Shown here piece after piece: positions 1 through 11,000 of a stretch of 64,000 nt of DNA. The notes beneath the pieces were generated by a model, which had not been told where the DNA came from, did not search any database, and saw only the letters and a list, made by a program, of their open reading frames with translations. The stretch lies in contig OZ024826.1 in NCBI GenBank assembly GCA_964016985.1, forward strand, positions 8,667,855 through 8,731,854, read 5' to 3'. The DNA comes from Anodontia alba. Lineage: Eukaryota > Mollusca > Bivalvia > Lucinida > Lucinidae. The position numbers and the translations under genes are program-made. The first letter of the stretch is position 1; each line of letters begins with the position of its first letter.

Positions 1-1771
1 TTTGTCTAAATACTGAGAACGTTACTCGAAACCCCTTAGCGTGTTCCTGTAAAGCATCGGAGTTCTGCTATAATCCAGCCGGTCACATTATAACAGGAGA
101 CCTCAATATAGTCAGGATTAGCAAACTCAGGGACATTCTTTCCAAAGGCCCTAAATAGAGGGAATCCAGGTCTTTTACTTGGAAACAGAATTCCAAATTA
201 ATTTTGGATTCTGTTGAAGAGTATGCACGATGCTGAGCCAAGAAAGACGTGGAGGTTGACACTCTGTCTGAACGGGTTAAATCGGTAATGTCCTTGGTAA
301 ACAGACGTATCTCAGTACTCAGCAGAACCATGTCTCGTCGACATGATTCGATGTTTGATGATCCAGATATTGCTGCTGAGTTAGCTGAAATCCATGAGAA
401 GTTTGTCGTTGTTCCAGCCGACAAGGCATCTAACAACATTGTGTTTGTTTGCAAAACACACGATATAAACTGCTTAATGGAAGAGCTTGGTATGAGTACC
501 ATGACCGGAAACCCTACATATAATCTTACTGCTATGTCTAAGGACGAAATTCTACAAAACCACCATTCGGTGATGCTGACATTCTGAATTTACCTCCCAA
601 AGGAAGATATTGACCTTCCCAAACTGTCCTGGATTTCTAAACTTCACAAGAATCCGTACAAGCAGAGATATATTGCGGGTTCAGCTAAGTGCTCAACCAA
701 GCCTCTTTCTCAGTATAGTGACACTGCATATGCCAGAAGTGGTGTTAATCATATGTGGATCCTGAAAAACTCCAAAGAGGTTTTATAGAAAACCTAAAGG
801 CACAATCTCTTCATTCCGTCAACTGTATAAAATCTTTCGATTTCTCTACTCTTTACACTACTATTCCTCATAATAAACTGAAATCTAAATTAAAGGAAAT
901 TATCAACCAATGTTTCTTCCAGAAGCATGGTAACCGTCGATTTCAGTATGTTGTCATTGGCTACAAAGACACATACTTCGTTCGGGACCACTCTGATGGG
1001 CCACAAAAATACTCAGATGCAGATGTCATAAAGATGCTGGAATATATAATCGACAATATTTTTGTGGAGTTCGGCGGACGGATATTTCAGCAAACAATCG
1101 GAATACCAATGGGTATTTGGAATTAATCTATCCACGTGAACTTGAAATAAAGGAAACAACGGAGACTGCAGCCTCCTCCTCATACTTGGATTGTTATCTC
1201 TACATTGACAATGGAAAGCTTACTATTAGGCTTTACGACAAACGGGATGACTTCAATTTTCCCATTGTTAACTTTCCATTCCTGAGCAGTAATATCCCTT
1301 CTGCACCAGCATACGGCGTTTACGTTTCACAGTTAATCCGTTATGCCAGAGCCTGTTCAAATTATCAGGACTTCATGGAGCGTGGGAAAGTGCTCACTAC
1401 AAAGTTGAGCCAGGGGTATCAAAAAACCAAACTGGTAGCAACACTTAAGAAGTTCTATGGGAGACATCATGAGCTGGTCAATCCCCACAATGTGGCAGTT
1501 TCCAGAATTGTTTCTGATGTTTTTGCCAGTGACGCGCCATAAGTAGACTTCCCAAATCCCGGACATACGCTTCAACCGATATTTCCTTCGTTCAGGCCTG
1601 TGGGCATGGTGGGCGAAGCTTACTTACCAAGTAATGCTTACTATCCGCGGACGCCTGATTACACCCTTTATTCTTGGTCCATGTCTGTTGGTCTGAACAT
1701 TCTGATTCGTCATTCGTTTACGGATTTATGAGTTTGGATTATGGCTTAGGTACCATGACCGCAACTACTTT
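1..1771 (+). pseudogene. Penelope-like (tentative) reverse-transcriptase element, copy 1, broken
   Basis: A decayed retroelement ORF runs through the left edge of the window. Readable blocks in order are HIITGDLNIV (about 85-115), a KFVVVPADKASNNIVFVCKT block (about 399-455), a PKL.WISKLHKNPYKQRYI finger region (about 620-680), the RT catalytic box FDFSTLYTTIPH (about 836-871), IGIPMG (about 1097-1114) and a C-terminal KLYGRHH-type block ending at a stop at 1542. Compared with the copy at 19510-20431, 166 bp are missing at about 1115-1117, removing the YIDD catalytic box and shifting frame. Stops also interrupt the 5' part (KTAG near 160, TGA near 234). The 3' untranslated part runs to about 1771, where similarity to the other copy ends. 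Class assignment to Penelope-like elements is from the RT style and is tentative. Confidence 0.8.
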
Positions 1772-1861
1772 GTCATGAGGAAATGTGGTATAAAGAATTG
1801 AGAAAATCAGAAGGTTTAATTCTGTTTATAGAATAGAATATCCGTGATTGTAAATTTTGTA

Positions 1862-2402
1862 GGAGCTCTTTGGAGTGTTTTAGGATCCACATCTGATTGA
1901 CGCCACTTCTTGCGTATGCCGTGTTGCAGTACTTCTGAAGCCAGTTTTCTCTGCTACAAGGATTCTCGTTAGAATCTGTGAGAGGGGCTTAGTTAAGCAC
2001 TTAGCCGAGCACGCAATGTAACGTTGTTTATATGGATTTTCGTGCAGTTTAGGAATCCAGTATAATTTAGGAAGATCCAGATCGTGATCAGAGAGAGAAA
2101 TTCCGAATGACACCATAACCGAATTATCGAATTGCTGATTTTATTCCCTAGGCAACATAGCGGGTTTGTATGCCGGGTTCCCTGTTGTTGTACTCACACC
2201 AAGCTCCTCCATTAAGCAGTAGATATAATGTTTTGAAAACAAACAAAAACTTGTTTGACGCCTTTTCTGTTTGAACAACAACAAACTTATGATAGAGTTC
2301 GACTAATTCGGCAGAAACGTCTGGATAGCCAAAACACCGAATCATGTCGGCGGGACATGGTTCTGCAGAGTATCGAAATATGTCTGTTAAATTAATGCAC
2401 AA
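1862..2402 (-). pseudogene. Inverted fragment of the same RT element (copy 3)
   Basis: Minus-strand translation gives degraded versions of the same blocks as copy 1: DVSAELVELYHKFVVV..EKASN (about 2250-2330) and DLPKLYWIPKLHENPYKQRYI (about 2000-2075), ending near the VDPKTLQRAPT segment at 1862-1895. Only the N-terminal/finger half is present and it is frameshifted between the two blocks. It faces copy 1 with about 90 bp between them. Confidence 0.75.
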
Positions 2403-3132
2403 CATAGAAAAACTCTTTCAACAATAGCACACATTAAATTTCCAGATCAGCATTCGCCTTGTTGTCACTGGTAGGCTATGCTCTGTGAATGTGGCTATTC
2501 CTGAAAATCTTCTCTGTTTCGCACCAGCAGTTCGATCAGACCATTCATTGTTTGTCGAAAGCCCAGCTCTGCATAAGCTAATCTGGACCTTCGTTGATTA
2601 CATATGCCATTAAATTCATTCCTACGCTGCACACTTGATATGATAATATATGGTGCTGTAGATACGATGCAAAACATGCAACCATTTCTCCCGCTACACA
2701 ACGAACAGGCTAAGAAATAGCAAACATTACAAAAATTAAATTTATTGTAGCAGAAAAAAATATGTCTAATACACCGTTTCAATATATCAGAAGTAATTGA
2801 AACTACACAAAATAATTTTGTAGCCAGCAACGTTTCCCAAAAGTGCTTATAATGGAATAGTTAATGTATTAACACTACAGCCGGGGCACAGACAACATTT
2901 CCTACAATACTGCATGCGCGCACAGAGAAGACTCCGTTCAGCGTGAGCAGAGTATTCGCATGACTCTCTATACAAAACTTTCTGTTACAGTTCTTCTTTG
3001 GCCGTATGTCGGCTATTGAAATTACGCTATTTTATTTTGTCATTACTTGTTCTTTATCTCCTTTTCTGTCAGTGCTTTGGGAGAGACACTGTGCACAGTG
3101 ATGGTGCCATTGTCTGAGTAAGTTCATAAATG
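2403..3132. other. Gene-free stretch with repeat fragments
   Basis: No coding exon recognised. A GTAGGCTATG..GTGGCTATTCCTG fragment (about 2470-2505) recurs at 4108-4145, 8355-8395 (inverted) and 23172-23215. A family B terminus (GCCGGGGCACAGACAAC..GCATGCGCGC) lies at about 2880-2960. Confidence 0.5.
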
Positions 3133-3367
3133 AGCCAGCACATGACGAAACCAACAAAATGGCATGTGCACCCAGCGAAGACTCAGATCAGGCTGGATCC
3201 GCCAAGCCTGTTCAGAGTCTTCGCTGTCCGCATGAAAAAAGCTACAGTCCTTACCTACCTATTGAGCGCACAGCGAAGACTCTGATCAGACTGGGTGGGT
3301 GCCCAGGCTAATCTGTCTACATTAGGCGCATGTGCCATTTTGTAGGGTTTGTTATGCGCTGGCTCAG
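3133..3367. mobile_element. Foldback element family B (GAGCCAGC-type ends)
   Basis: Terminal inverted repeats GAGCCAGCACATGACGAAAC (left) and the complement of GTTTGTTATGCGCTGGCTC (right) enclose the shared B core, GCGAAGACTCAGATCAGGC on one side and CAGCGAAGACTCTGATCAGA on the other. No ORF. A second copy with the same end type is at 25993-26235. Confidence 0.8.
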
Positions 3368-3584
3368 ATATGTTTATGAGGTACAATGTAACACATACCC
3401 GACACATCTGCCAGAAACACCTGGATGTTTACATTTTCATAGTCTTGTATCAACTGGAAAGAAGAGAAAACACAAGTACTAATTACGAGTAGCTGAATCT
3501 TGCATATTAGCCATCGTTCAGCAAGACTCTAAAACATGGTATCGAAAACTAGTCAAGGCTACACATTCGCGCAGATTGAATTGC

Positions 3585-3585
<1 letters not shown>

Positions 3586-3650
<65 letters not shown>
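3586..3650. repeat. (CA)n microsatellite
   Basis: About 32 uninterrupted CA units. Confidence 0.98.
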
Positions 3651-3656
<6 letters not shown>

Positions 3657-5203
3657 CGAGAATGACAATACTGGAGTCCAAAACCAAGCTGTCGTAGGCA
3701 GAATTTCACTGTTTGCATAGGTTATATTGAGGATTTTGTTGAACGCGGGCTCAGATAATATGGAACAAAGGTAAAGAAAAGAGAAAGATGCGTTGAATAT
3801 AAATGGAAATGATAGGCAAAGAACGATCAATGTTTATATATCATATACAGAGAAAAACAAGATAACCGAAACAGATCAGAGCAACATAATTATCGATGCA
3901 TATAATGCATAATGAATAAGAACAATCGAATCATAGTTAGTGATAATAAGCCATCATGTGACATTCTTCATAAATTTTTAGCTATTCTTCCAATTCCGCG
4001 TTTTACTATTTAATGCACTAAGTAGGGAGCTGCATCAGTTCTGAATAAATAAAGCATTTTTATAGTTTTGTTTTAAACCTTAGATACAATTTTGTAAACT
4101 TTTGGTAGGCTATGATCTGTGATTGAGGCTATTCCTGGACATCTTTTTTACTATTTAAAAAACACAAAAAGGATTGCCTTTGGAAACAAAGAACACACAA
4201 AATCACGAAAATCGGAGACTCGGTTCGATTGAGTTAAACCACCTACTAAAAAGGGGTGGAGCTAACTTTGTGAAAGCAGATTAGACAGATATCAAAAGGT
4301 GAACCTGCTGAATACAAATAAATCTTGACATTAAGATAACGAAATCATATTTTCGCAGTAAATGAGACTTGAGGTTTTTTATTAGAAGGAGACAATGTAT
4401 ATGAAATATAGTCTTATGTTCTGAGAAAAAAAAAAACAAGAAAACTATATGGGACGGAACACAAAATGTTGATTCCCATACAGCATCAAATATATTTTCG
4501 GATTCAGTTTATTTATTGCATTCGGCGTAGCCACTATGTGACTCTGTTGCCCGGCTACGTTAAAATCTGATTGATTGATTGATTGATTGCATTCAATAAA
4601 AGATAAGAGTATTTTATTGTACACTTAATCTGGAAACAACATACAGAGTAAAGAAATCGACAGATATTGATTTCAGAACTCAAGAGGACCTCTCCAGGAA
4701 CTCCATACATTTTTCATATACAAGCTCGGAGCTTTTTATCTAGACAGTAACAAACATGAAAGGTCAATAAGCAGTGCTTATTAGACACCTTCGCAAGAAC
4801 GTAACAGATGGGCGGACAAGTGAATAGACGGACGGATGTACGGACGGACGGTCAACGTGAAAACAGTAAATCCCTCACAAACACAGTTATTGCGGGGTTT
4901 AAATATACAGATGTATTATAATGTGTTTTACCGATGTTTTGTTGTGCCTACATTTCTATATTCATATAAGCGAAATACATATGATACATAGCTTGTACTC
5001 AGGTATGCTTTTGATTTAAACGTATTAATTTTCCAAAATGTTTACATATACAACACATACAAAAGTACAACAATAGGATTAGAACGAAAGCATAAGAGCT
5101 TATTTAGTTCCTTTCCTAGATATGCTTTTCTGGGAACACACAAAAATATAAAAATCAAAACCAAACAAAAACACTTCACATCTACTAGAATAATAAACAC
5201 TAT
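3651..5203. other. Gene-free stretch, left of the last recognised SLC26 exon
   Basis: No SLC26 exon or other coding exon could be recognised on either strand. It holds a remnant of the ~275-bp S repeat end (TTGCCTTTGGAAACAAAGAAC, about 4165-4215), a short GATT run at 4567-4590 and GGACGGACGG-type simple sequence near 4830-4850. An in-frame 19-codon candidate exon at 4680-4739 is discussed under rejected items. Confidence 0.5.
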
Positions 5204-5310
5204 CCCAGCTAGCATTCTACGTAAATCTACATCGGGCCGTTATCGGCCCGTCAGCTACCCTGACGGGCCGATGACGGCCCGATATAGATTTACGTAGAAT
5301 GCTGACTGGG
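5204..5310. mobile_element. Foldback element family P, copy P1 (107 bp)
   Basis: Ends CCCAGCTAGCATTCTACG and GTAGAATGCTGACTGGG; near-perfect palindrome centred on GTCAGCTACCCTGAC. Each arm also contains its own hairpin (GGGCCG TTAT CGGCCC; GGGCCG ATGA CGGCCC), so a three-hairpin cloverleaf is an alternative fold. It begins 7 nt after the donor-side border of SLC26 exon 14. Confidence 0.95.
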
Positions 5311-5317
5311 ATCTTAC

Positions 5318-5458
5318 TTGTTTCAAAACTTTACACCCAACTGTATCTGTAAATGATATACCAGAGAAATCAAGTATGATGTGGTGGATAGGGTTCTCAA
5401 AGACAAACGGTGGTAATCCAGGCGGCAAACCCTCCAGAAACGGAAGTCCATTGACAGT
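5318..5458 (-). CDS. SLC26 exon 14: STAS core
   Basis: 141 nt, phase 0-0, residues 610-656. Acceptor GTTTCAG/ACT, donor CAA/GTAAGAT. Encodes [10 protein letters not shown]..., then [10 protein letters not shown] and [15 protein letters not shown], the conserved beta strand and loop-helix of STAS (DxSxxxxxDxxG pattern). Both flanking introns are reduced to 7 nt (donor side) and 13 nt (acceptor side) before P elements begin, so any branch point must lie in or beyond element P2. Confidence 0.92.
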
Positions 5459-8032
5459 CTGAAACAGACTTCCCAGTCAGCATTCTACGTAAATCTATAT
5501 CGGGCCGTCATCGGCCCGTCAGGGTAGCTGACGGGCCGATGACGGCCCGATGTAGATTTACGTAGAATGCTAGCTGGGTTAAGCATTACAAAAGCTCTAC
5601 ATAAAAATCATTTAGTTCCTGGAAATCAATAGGTTAATAGTTTTACGAGATGAAATTTCCCATGTTTTTTTACTCTATTCTTACATCACTTTGATAACAG
5701 TTTGCAAAATGTATTATTGTTTGGTAAATCATGAGAATCGGTAATTAGCCATATTCTATATGTTTTTCAAGTATGTCTGTATAATTCGTAACTTGAACAT
5801 TACTTAATTCTAAGAAGCAGACAAAACAAAAAGGCAAATGGTTACGTTTTTATAGTTCAATTATAGTTGTATTAAACATACTGCAAATAGTTCATCCAAA
5901 TGAAAATGCATTTTAAGCATTTAGACGAATGCACGAGTACATATTAAACACCAAAGCATTCATTCTGACAGAAAAAAAAGTTTTTTTCTACACTGCAGCT
6001 GGTGTTAGTGCAATATGGCGGCAGTAGAACGTCTCCCCGTACATGACCATAGTGCAGATTATATTTCAATTCATTTGGGATCATTGGGCCTATTGTGGTA
6101 TATTTGAAAATGGAGTTCTGCTCATGTATACGCTAGAAGGCGTAAGCAGTGTTGCAGACTTCATTATACTTATGAAGAGTCCCAATAAAACCGAGACTCC
6201 CATTTTCTAATCCGTAGTGTGTTCTTTGTTTCCAAAAGCAATCGTTTTGACTTTTATTTTGCTACACTGCAGCTGGCGTTAGTGCTGTGTGGCGGCGGTA
6301 AAACGTCTCCTGGTACATCACTATAGTGCAGATTAAATTTCATTTCCTTTGGTATCATTGGGCCTATGGTGGTTTATTTGAAAATGGAGTTCTGCTCATG
6401 TATACGCTAGAGGGCGTAAGTAGTCTTGTAGGATTCATTACTGCTTTTGAGGAGTCTCAATAAAACCGAGACTCCCATTCTCTACACCGTAGTGTCTTCT
6501 TTGTTTCCAAAGGCAAACTTTTTGACGTTTATTTTTGTTTCTGTCACTATCTATAAACATAAAAGAAAGTTCGAAGAAAACTAGATGCACTGCACTTGGT
6601 AGAATTTCTGATATTTTTCACAAGGGGACAGCGTTTGTAAATGCCTGTTTAATTTCCTGCACATCAAGGTCATTCTAAAAAGGGATCACCTCTATACAGT
6701 ATCCTTTTAGAGAAGATTATTTTCATAAAGAAAGAAAAATACTTCAGATTTATTTTCTACTCTCTCCCTTAAAGGTGTATGTATTTTTAATGGCCTGCTC
6801 TTCATTTGACTTGGGGCTACATGGTACAAACTGAGCCATTGCCAAATAATTTGTTTTTACCACGTCGCTGCTACTACTACTGGTGCTGATTGATGAATCT
6901 CGACGACTGTTTGCGTTTGTCAGACCTATACTGCTGTTGCTGACCATAGATGCTCTTCGGCTAATTTCCGATGCCCGACGAATCTGTTTCCGAAGCCGCT
7001 CCGGTTTTACCGTTGACAATCTGTAAACTTCTTTCACAAAGATATCACCATTAGCAAAGTAGAGAGGAGACTGGTAGGTAATTATCTTGATACCTTTTTG
7101 TTCCACAGTCTGCAATTATAATTTAAACGTGTATCTATTCATCAAACATAGCTACACATCTGCCATTTTGGATACTTAACATAGGCTTTCTCTGTTTACA
7201 CATACAATTTGCACGGCAAACGTCAGCTATAGAAAAAATGTTTGATAGATATTTATGTTTATGAATGTTTATGTTTGTTTCGATCCGATATCAGTCAGTT
7301 TGAACATCGCGAAAACATGCCTATATAATTTTGACCCCATTAAACCCCACTTTTATATCGTAAAATTGGGGTTTACAGGGTTATACATTATTTTTCTTAT
7401 TTTTGCTCAAATAAATAGATTGCGGGTACTCATTAGAACCACCTCGGCGAGGCGGTTCTAACGAGTACCTACAATCTATATTTTGAGTAGAAAAATGAAA
7501 AATATCTAAGGTTTTTGTATCTGAAAATTTTCAGTTTTTGGAGGTGAAATTTTCTATATATTTGAATAGGCGTGTTTTTGTAATGAGGAAATAATGAAGC
7601 ATTTAACTGTCAAAACTTATATAGGTCAGTGGCAGCTGCTAGAGATGCAGTAATTCTAATAAGGAAGATGACTGGCAAAACAAACTAAAATAGCTTGAAA
7701 TCGAGTTTTATCACTTCAGGATTCATTTATCATCACTAAACTGGTATAAATTGCTATGTTGTGGCCGTAAAATGCTTTACTTTAACGGTGTCATATTTAG
7801 TGGTCCTTTGGGATCACTGAGCTTATCTGCAGTTTAATTGACAGTAGAATATTATTAAACTGTAGATTAGGAAGGACGAGCAGTTTTTGTACAAAGCACG
7901 ACAACGTTCTCGCCGAAACAATTGGATACTGAATTAGGATGGACCATCAATTCCACGTTTTTCAAAGTTACTGATTAAAGCACCTTTAAAATATATTCAA
8001 GACAACATATAAATGGTTTTCTATGTCGTGTT

Positions 8033-8083
<51 letters not shown>

Positions 8084-11000
8084 AACAACAACAACTCTAA
8101 ACTATGAGTACCATTTAATATGGACCTAATATTATACGAGTTTCAGTGGTCAGAACAAATACGGGAAAACTGACAGCAAAATTACTCTCTCTCCATGGAT
8201 TTTGTTAGATAGCTTCTAAAATGAATGGCCCTTGTGAGCAATGAACACACACACTCACAACTGACACAGCTGAGGAGTCATTTGGGCCAGGCCAGCTAGT
8301 TTCGCCAGTTAGGCCTCTTTAGATAGGCAAGTGAGGTCCTATCAAACATAGTATAGACGATGTCCAGGAATAGCCACACGCACAGATCATAGTCTACCAC
8401 TGACACCTATGTCAAACCTACCTTGACATACGTTTTCGGATCCTTGTAAATATTTTGGTCTGCAATTCTGCCTAATTTCTTTGCTTCAGTTCTGAAACGA
8501 AAAATAAAAATCAGTTTACAGTATTTATTTACGACTATTCAACATTATCGATTTAAATAAACTACTGAACTTCTGAATCGTTAGCTCACTTGAGCACGAA
8601 GTGCTCAAGATGAGCTATTGTCGTGAGTCAATATGCGTCGTTTATTGTGCGCCGTGCTTTAAAAGCCTACTCTTCCTACACCCCTGGGCCATTTGACTCG
8701 AAACTTGGCAGAAAGCACCGGGGTGACATATAAATTAAAAACAGCTAAAACTGTATCGATTAGAAATCCAAGATGGCCGCCACTGCCGCCATCTTGAAAA
8801 TCTACTTTTCGCTTCTTCTCCTCAACCAAAAGGCCAATTGACTCGAAACTTGGTAGGAAGCATCGGGGTGACATATAGATCAAAATAGCTATAATCATTC
8901 CGATCGAAAATCCAAGATCGCCACCACAGCGGCCGTCTTGAAAATCTATTTTTAACTTTTTCTCCTGAATGCCCAACTGACTCGAAACTTGGTTGGAAGC
9001 ATCGGGGTGACTGGTAGATGAAAAATAGCTAAAATTGTTCCAATCGGATATCCAAGATGGCCGCCATGACAGCCATCTTGAAAATATATTTTTCGCTTCT
9101 TCTCCTGAACTGAAAGACCAGTTGATTTGAAACTTGGTAGGAATCATCGGCGTGACTTATAGATAAAAAATAGCCAAAATCGTTCTGATCGGATGTCCAA
9201 GATGACCGCCATGGCAATCTTTTGCTTCTTCTCCTGAACTGAAAGGCCAGTTGACTCGAATCTTGGTAGGAAGCAACTGGGTGGCCTGTAGATAAAAAAT
9301 AGCTAAAATCGTTCCGATCGGAAATCCAATCTATTTTGTCACTTCTTCTCCTGAACCGAGAGGCCATTTGACTCGAAACGGGTAGGAAGTATCGAGATGT
9401 CTTGTAGATTAAAATTTGCTAAAATTCTTTCGAATATTCGAAATTATTCCGATCCTTAATCCAAGGTGGCCGCCGTGCCCGCCATCTTGAAAATCTAATT
9501 TTCGCTTCATTTCCTGAATTGAAAGCCAATTGACTCAAAACTTGGTAGAAAGCATAGGGGTGACTTGTAGATCAGAAGTAGCTGAAGTCATTCCGATCGG
9601 AAATACAAGTTGGCTGCTACAGTTGCCATCTTGAAAATCTATTTTGAACTTCTTCTTCTAAATAGAAAGGCCCACTGCCTCGAAACGTGACAGATAGTAT
9701 CGAGGTGACTTGCCCTCCCCCACCACCACCCCCCCCCCCCCCCCGCGGTGGTTTACTCTACTGACCGTTCTAAGGCGGTGATCCCGGTTTTAGTCTTACT
9801 CTTTGTTGCTTTGTGGTTTATTCTACGATGCGATTTGTTTTATGTCTTACCTTGTGTCATTTTGTTCTTGTGTTTTTCAGTCCTTTTAGTATTGAGATTA
9901 CCTCGCTTGGGGAAGAGAGGGCCAATCTTAGTGCTTTTCGTACGTTTGTTCGATTTGTGCTTGTTTGGATTTGTCGGTTTCCTCTTCCTCTTGGTGTCTG
10001 GGAAGGGCTGCGGTTTGTGATTGTGGCACTCCCTGGACTTTTCTCTTACCCCTTTTTGTAGACCAAAATTAGCTAAAATCATTTTTATCGGAAATCCAAG
10101 ATGGTCGCTCTAGCAGTCATGTTGAAAATCTATTTTAAACTTTTTCTCCTGAACCAAAAGGGCAACTGACTCGAAACTTTATTAGAAGTATCGAGGTGAG
10201 GTCGATGAAAAGTAGCTAAAATCGTTCTGATTAGAAATCCAAGATGGCCGCCATCTTGAAAATCTATATTGAACTGCCTCTGGAACCGACAAGCCAACTG
10301 ACTCAAACCTGTATGGTAATCAGGTGAGCGATACAGGGCCATCTTGACCCTCTTGTTTCTCTGTTATTGCATATCGCACAAAAAGCATACTACAGAAATT
10401 AGATAAACGTTTTCCATTATCAACATACTAGTTATCAACAAGACAGATTAGAAATGGAACTTCTGCAGCAAAATATATTCACAGGTGTTAACCCAAGTAT
10501 GGTTGATATCGTTGCTTCCCTCTTCAATTGCACGACAGTGAGTCAGTCCTCAGACTAAATGATGGCTCTCTTCATAGTTTGTTTCAAAAGGTTTGTGGTT
10601 CCTGTGTTTTGTCTTCAGATCGCCATTGACCTCTTTGCTTTGTTTCATCAGAGTGTTTGTGATTATATGTATTGTTTCACTATGATGTTTCACTGATGCA
10701 GTTGAAAATTCCTAGGCGGGCAGAAAATATGTTTTAATTTGGAGCTGTATCAGAATTAAGGGTGAGGTTTCGCTCGATTAAAACTGATTATTCCAAAGTG
10801 CTTCCTCTGTTGCAGTTCTTCTTTGCTCATGGGTTTAGGGTTTTATGTGGCTTTTATTCCTCATCTCTCCTTCTTTAAGTACACGTGGAAGGCTGCTTTT
10901 AGTGATTGTGGCATTTCCAAAATATCTTAATATATATGTTTGCATCGTTCAAATGTAATGGTGTCTCTGTCAATATAATCAAACAGATCACTTAATTAAT

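Noticed and set aside
3518..3830. Minus-strand frames rich in Val-Cys repeats
   Set aside because: They read through the (CA)n microsatellite.
4680..4739. Candidate SLC26 exon 15 on the minus strand (acceptor TCTAG, 19 codons then TGA, phase 0)
   Set aside because: The phase fits, but the peptide (IKSSELVYEKCMEFLERSS) does not resemble the next STAS helix and strand; short open stretches like this are common in AT-rich sequence.
9748..10082. Overlapping hydrophobic frames on both strands
   Set aside because: All are within the U1 repeat and are reproduced, inverted, in U2 at 58722-59023.
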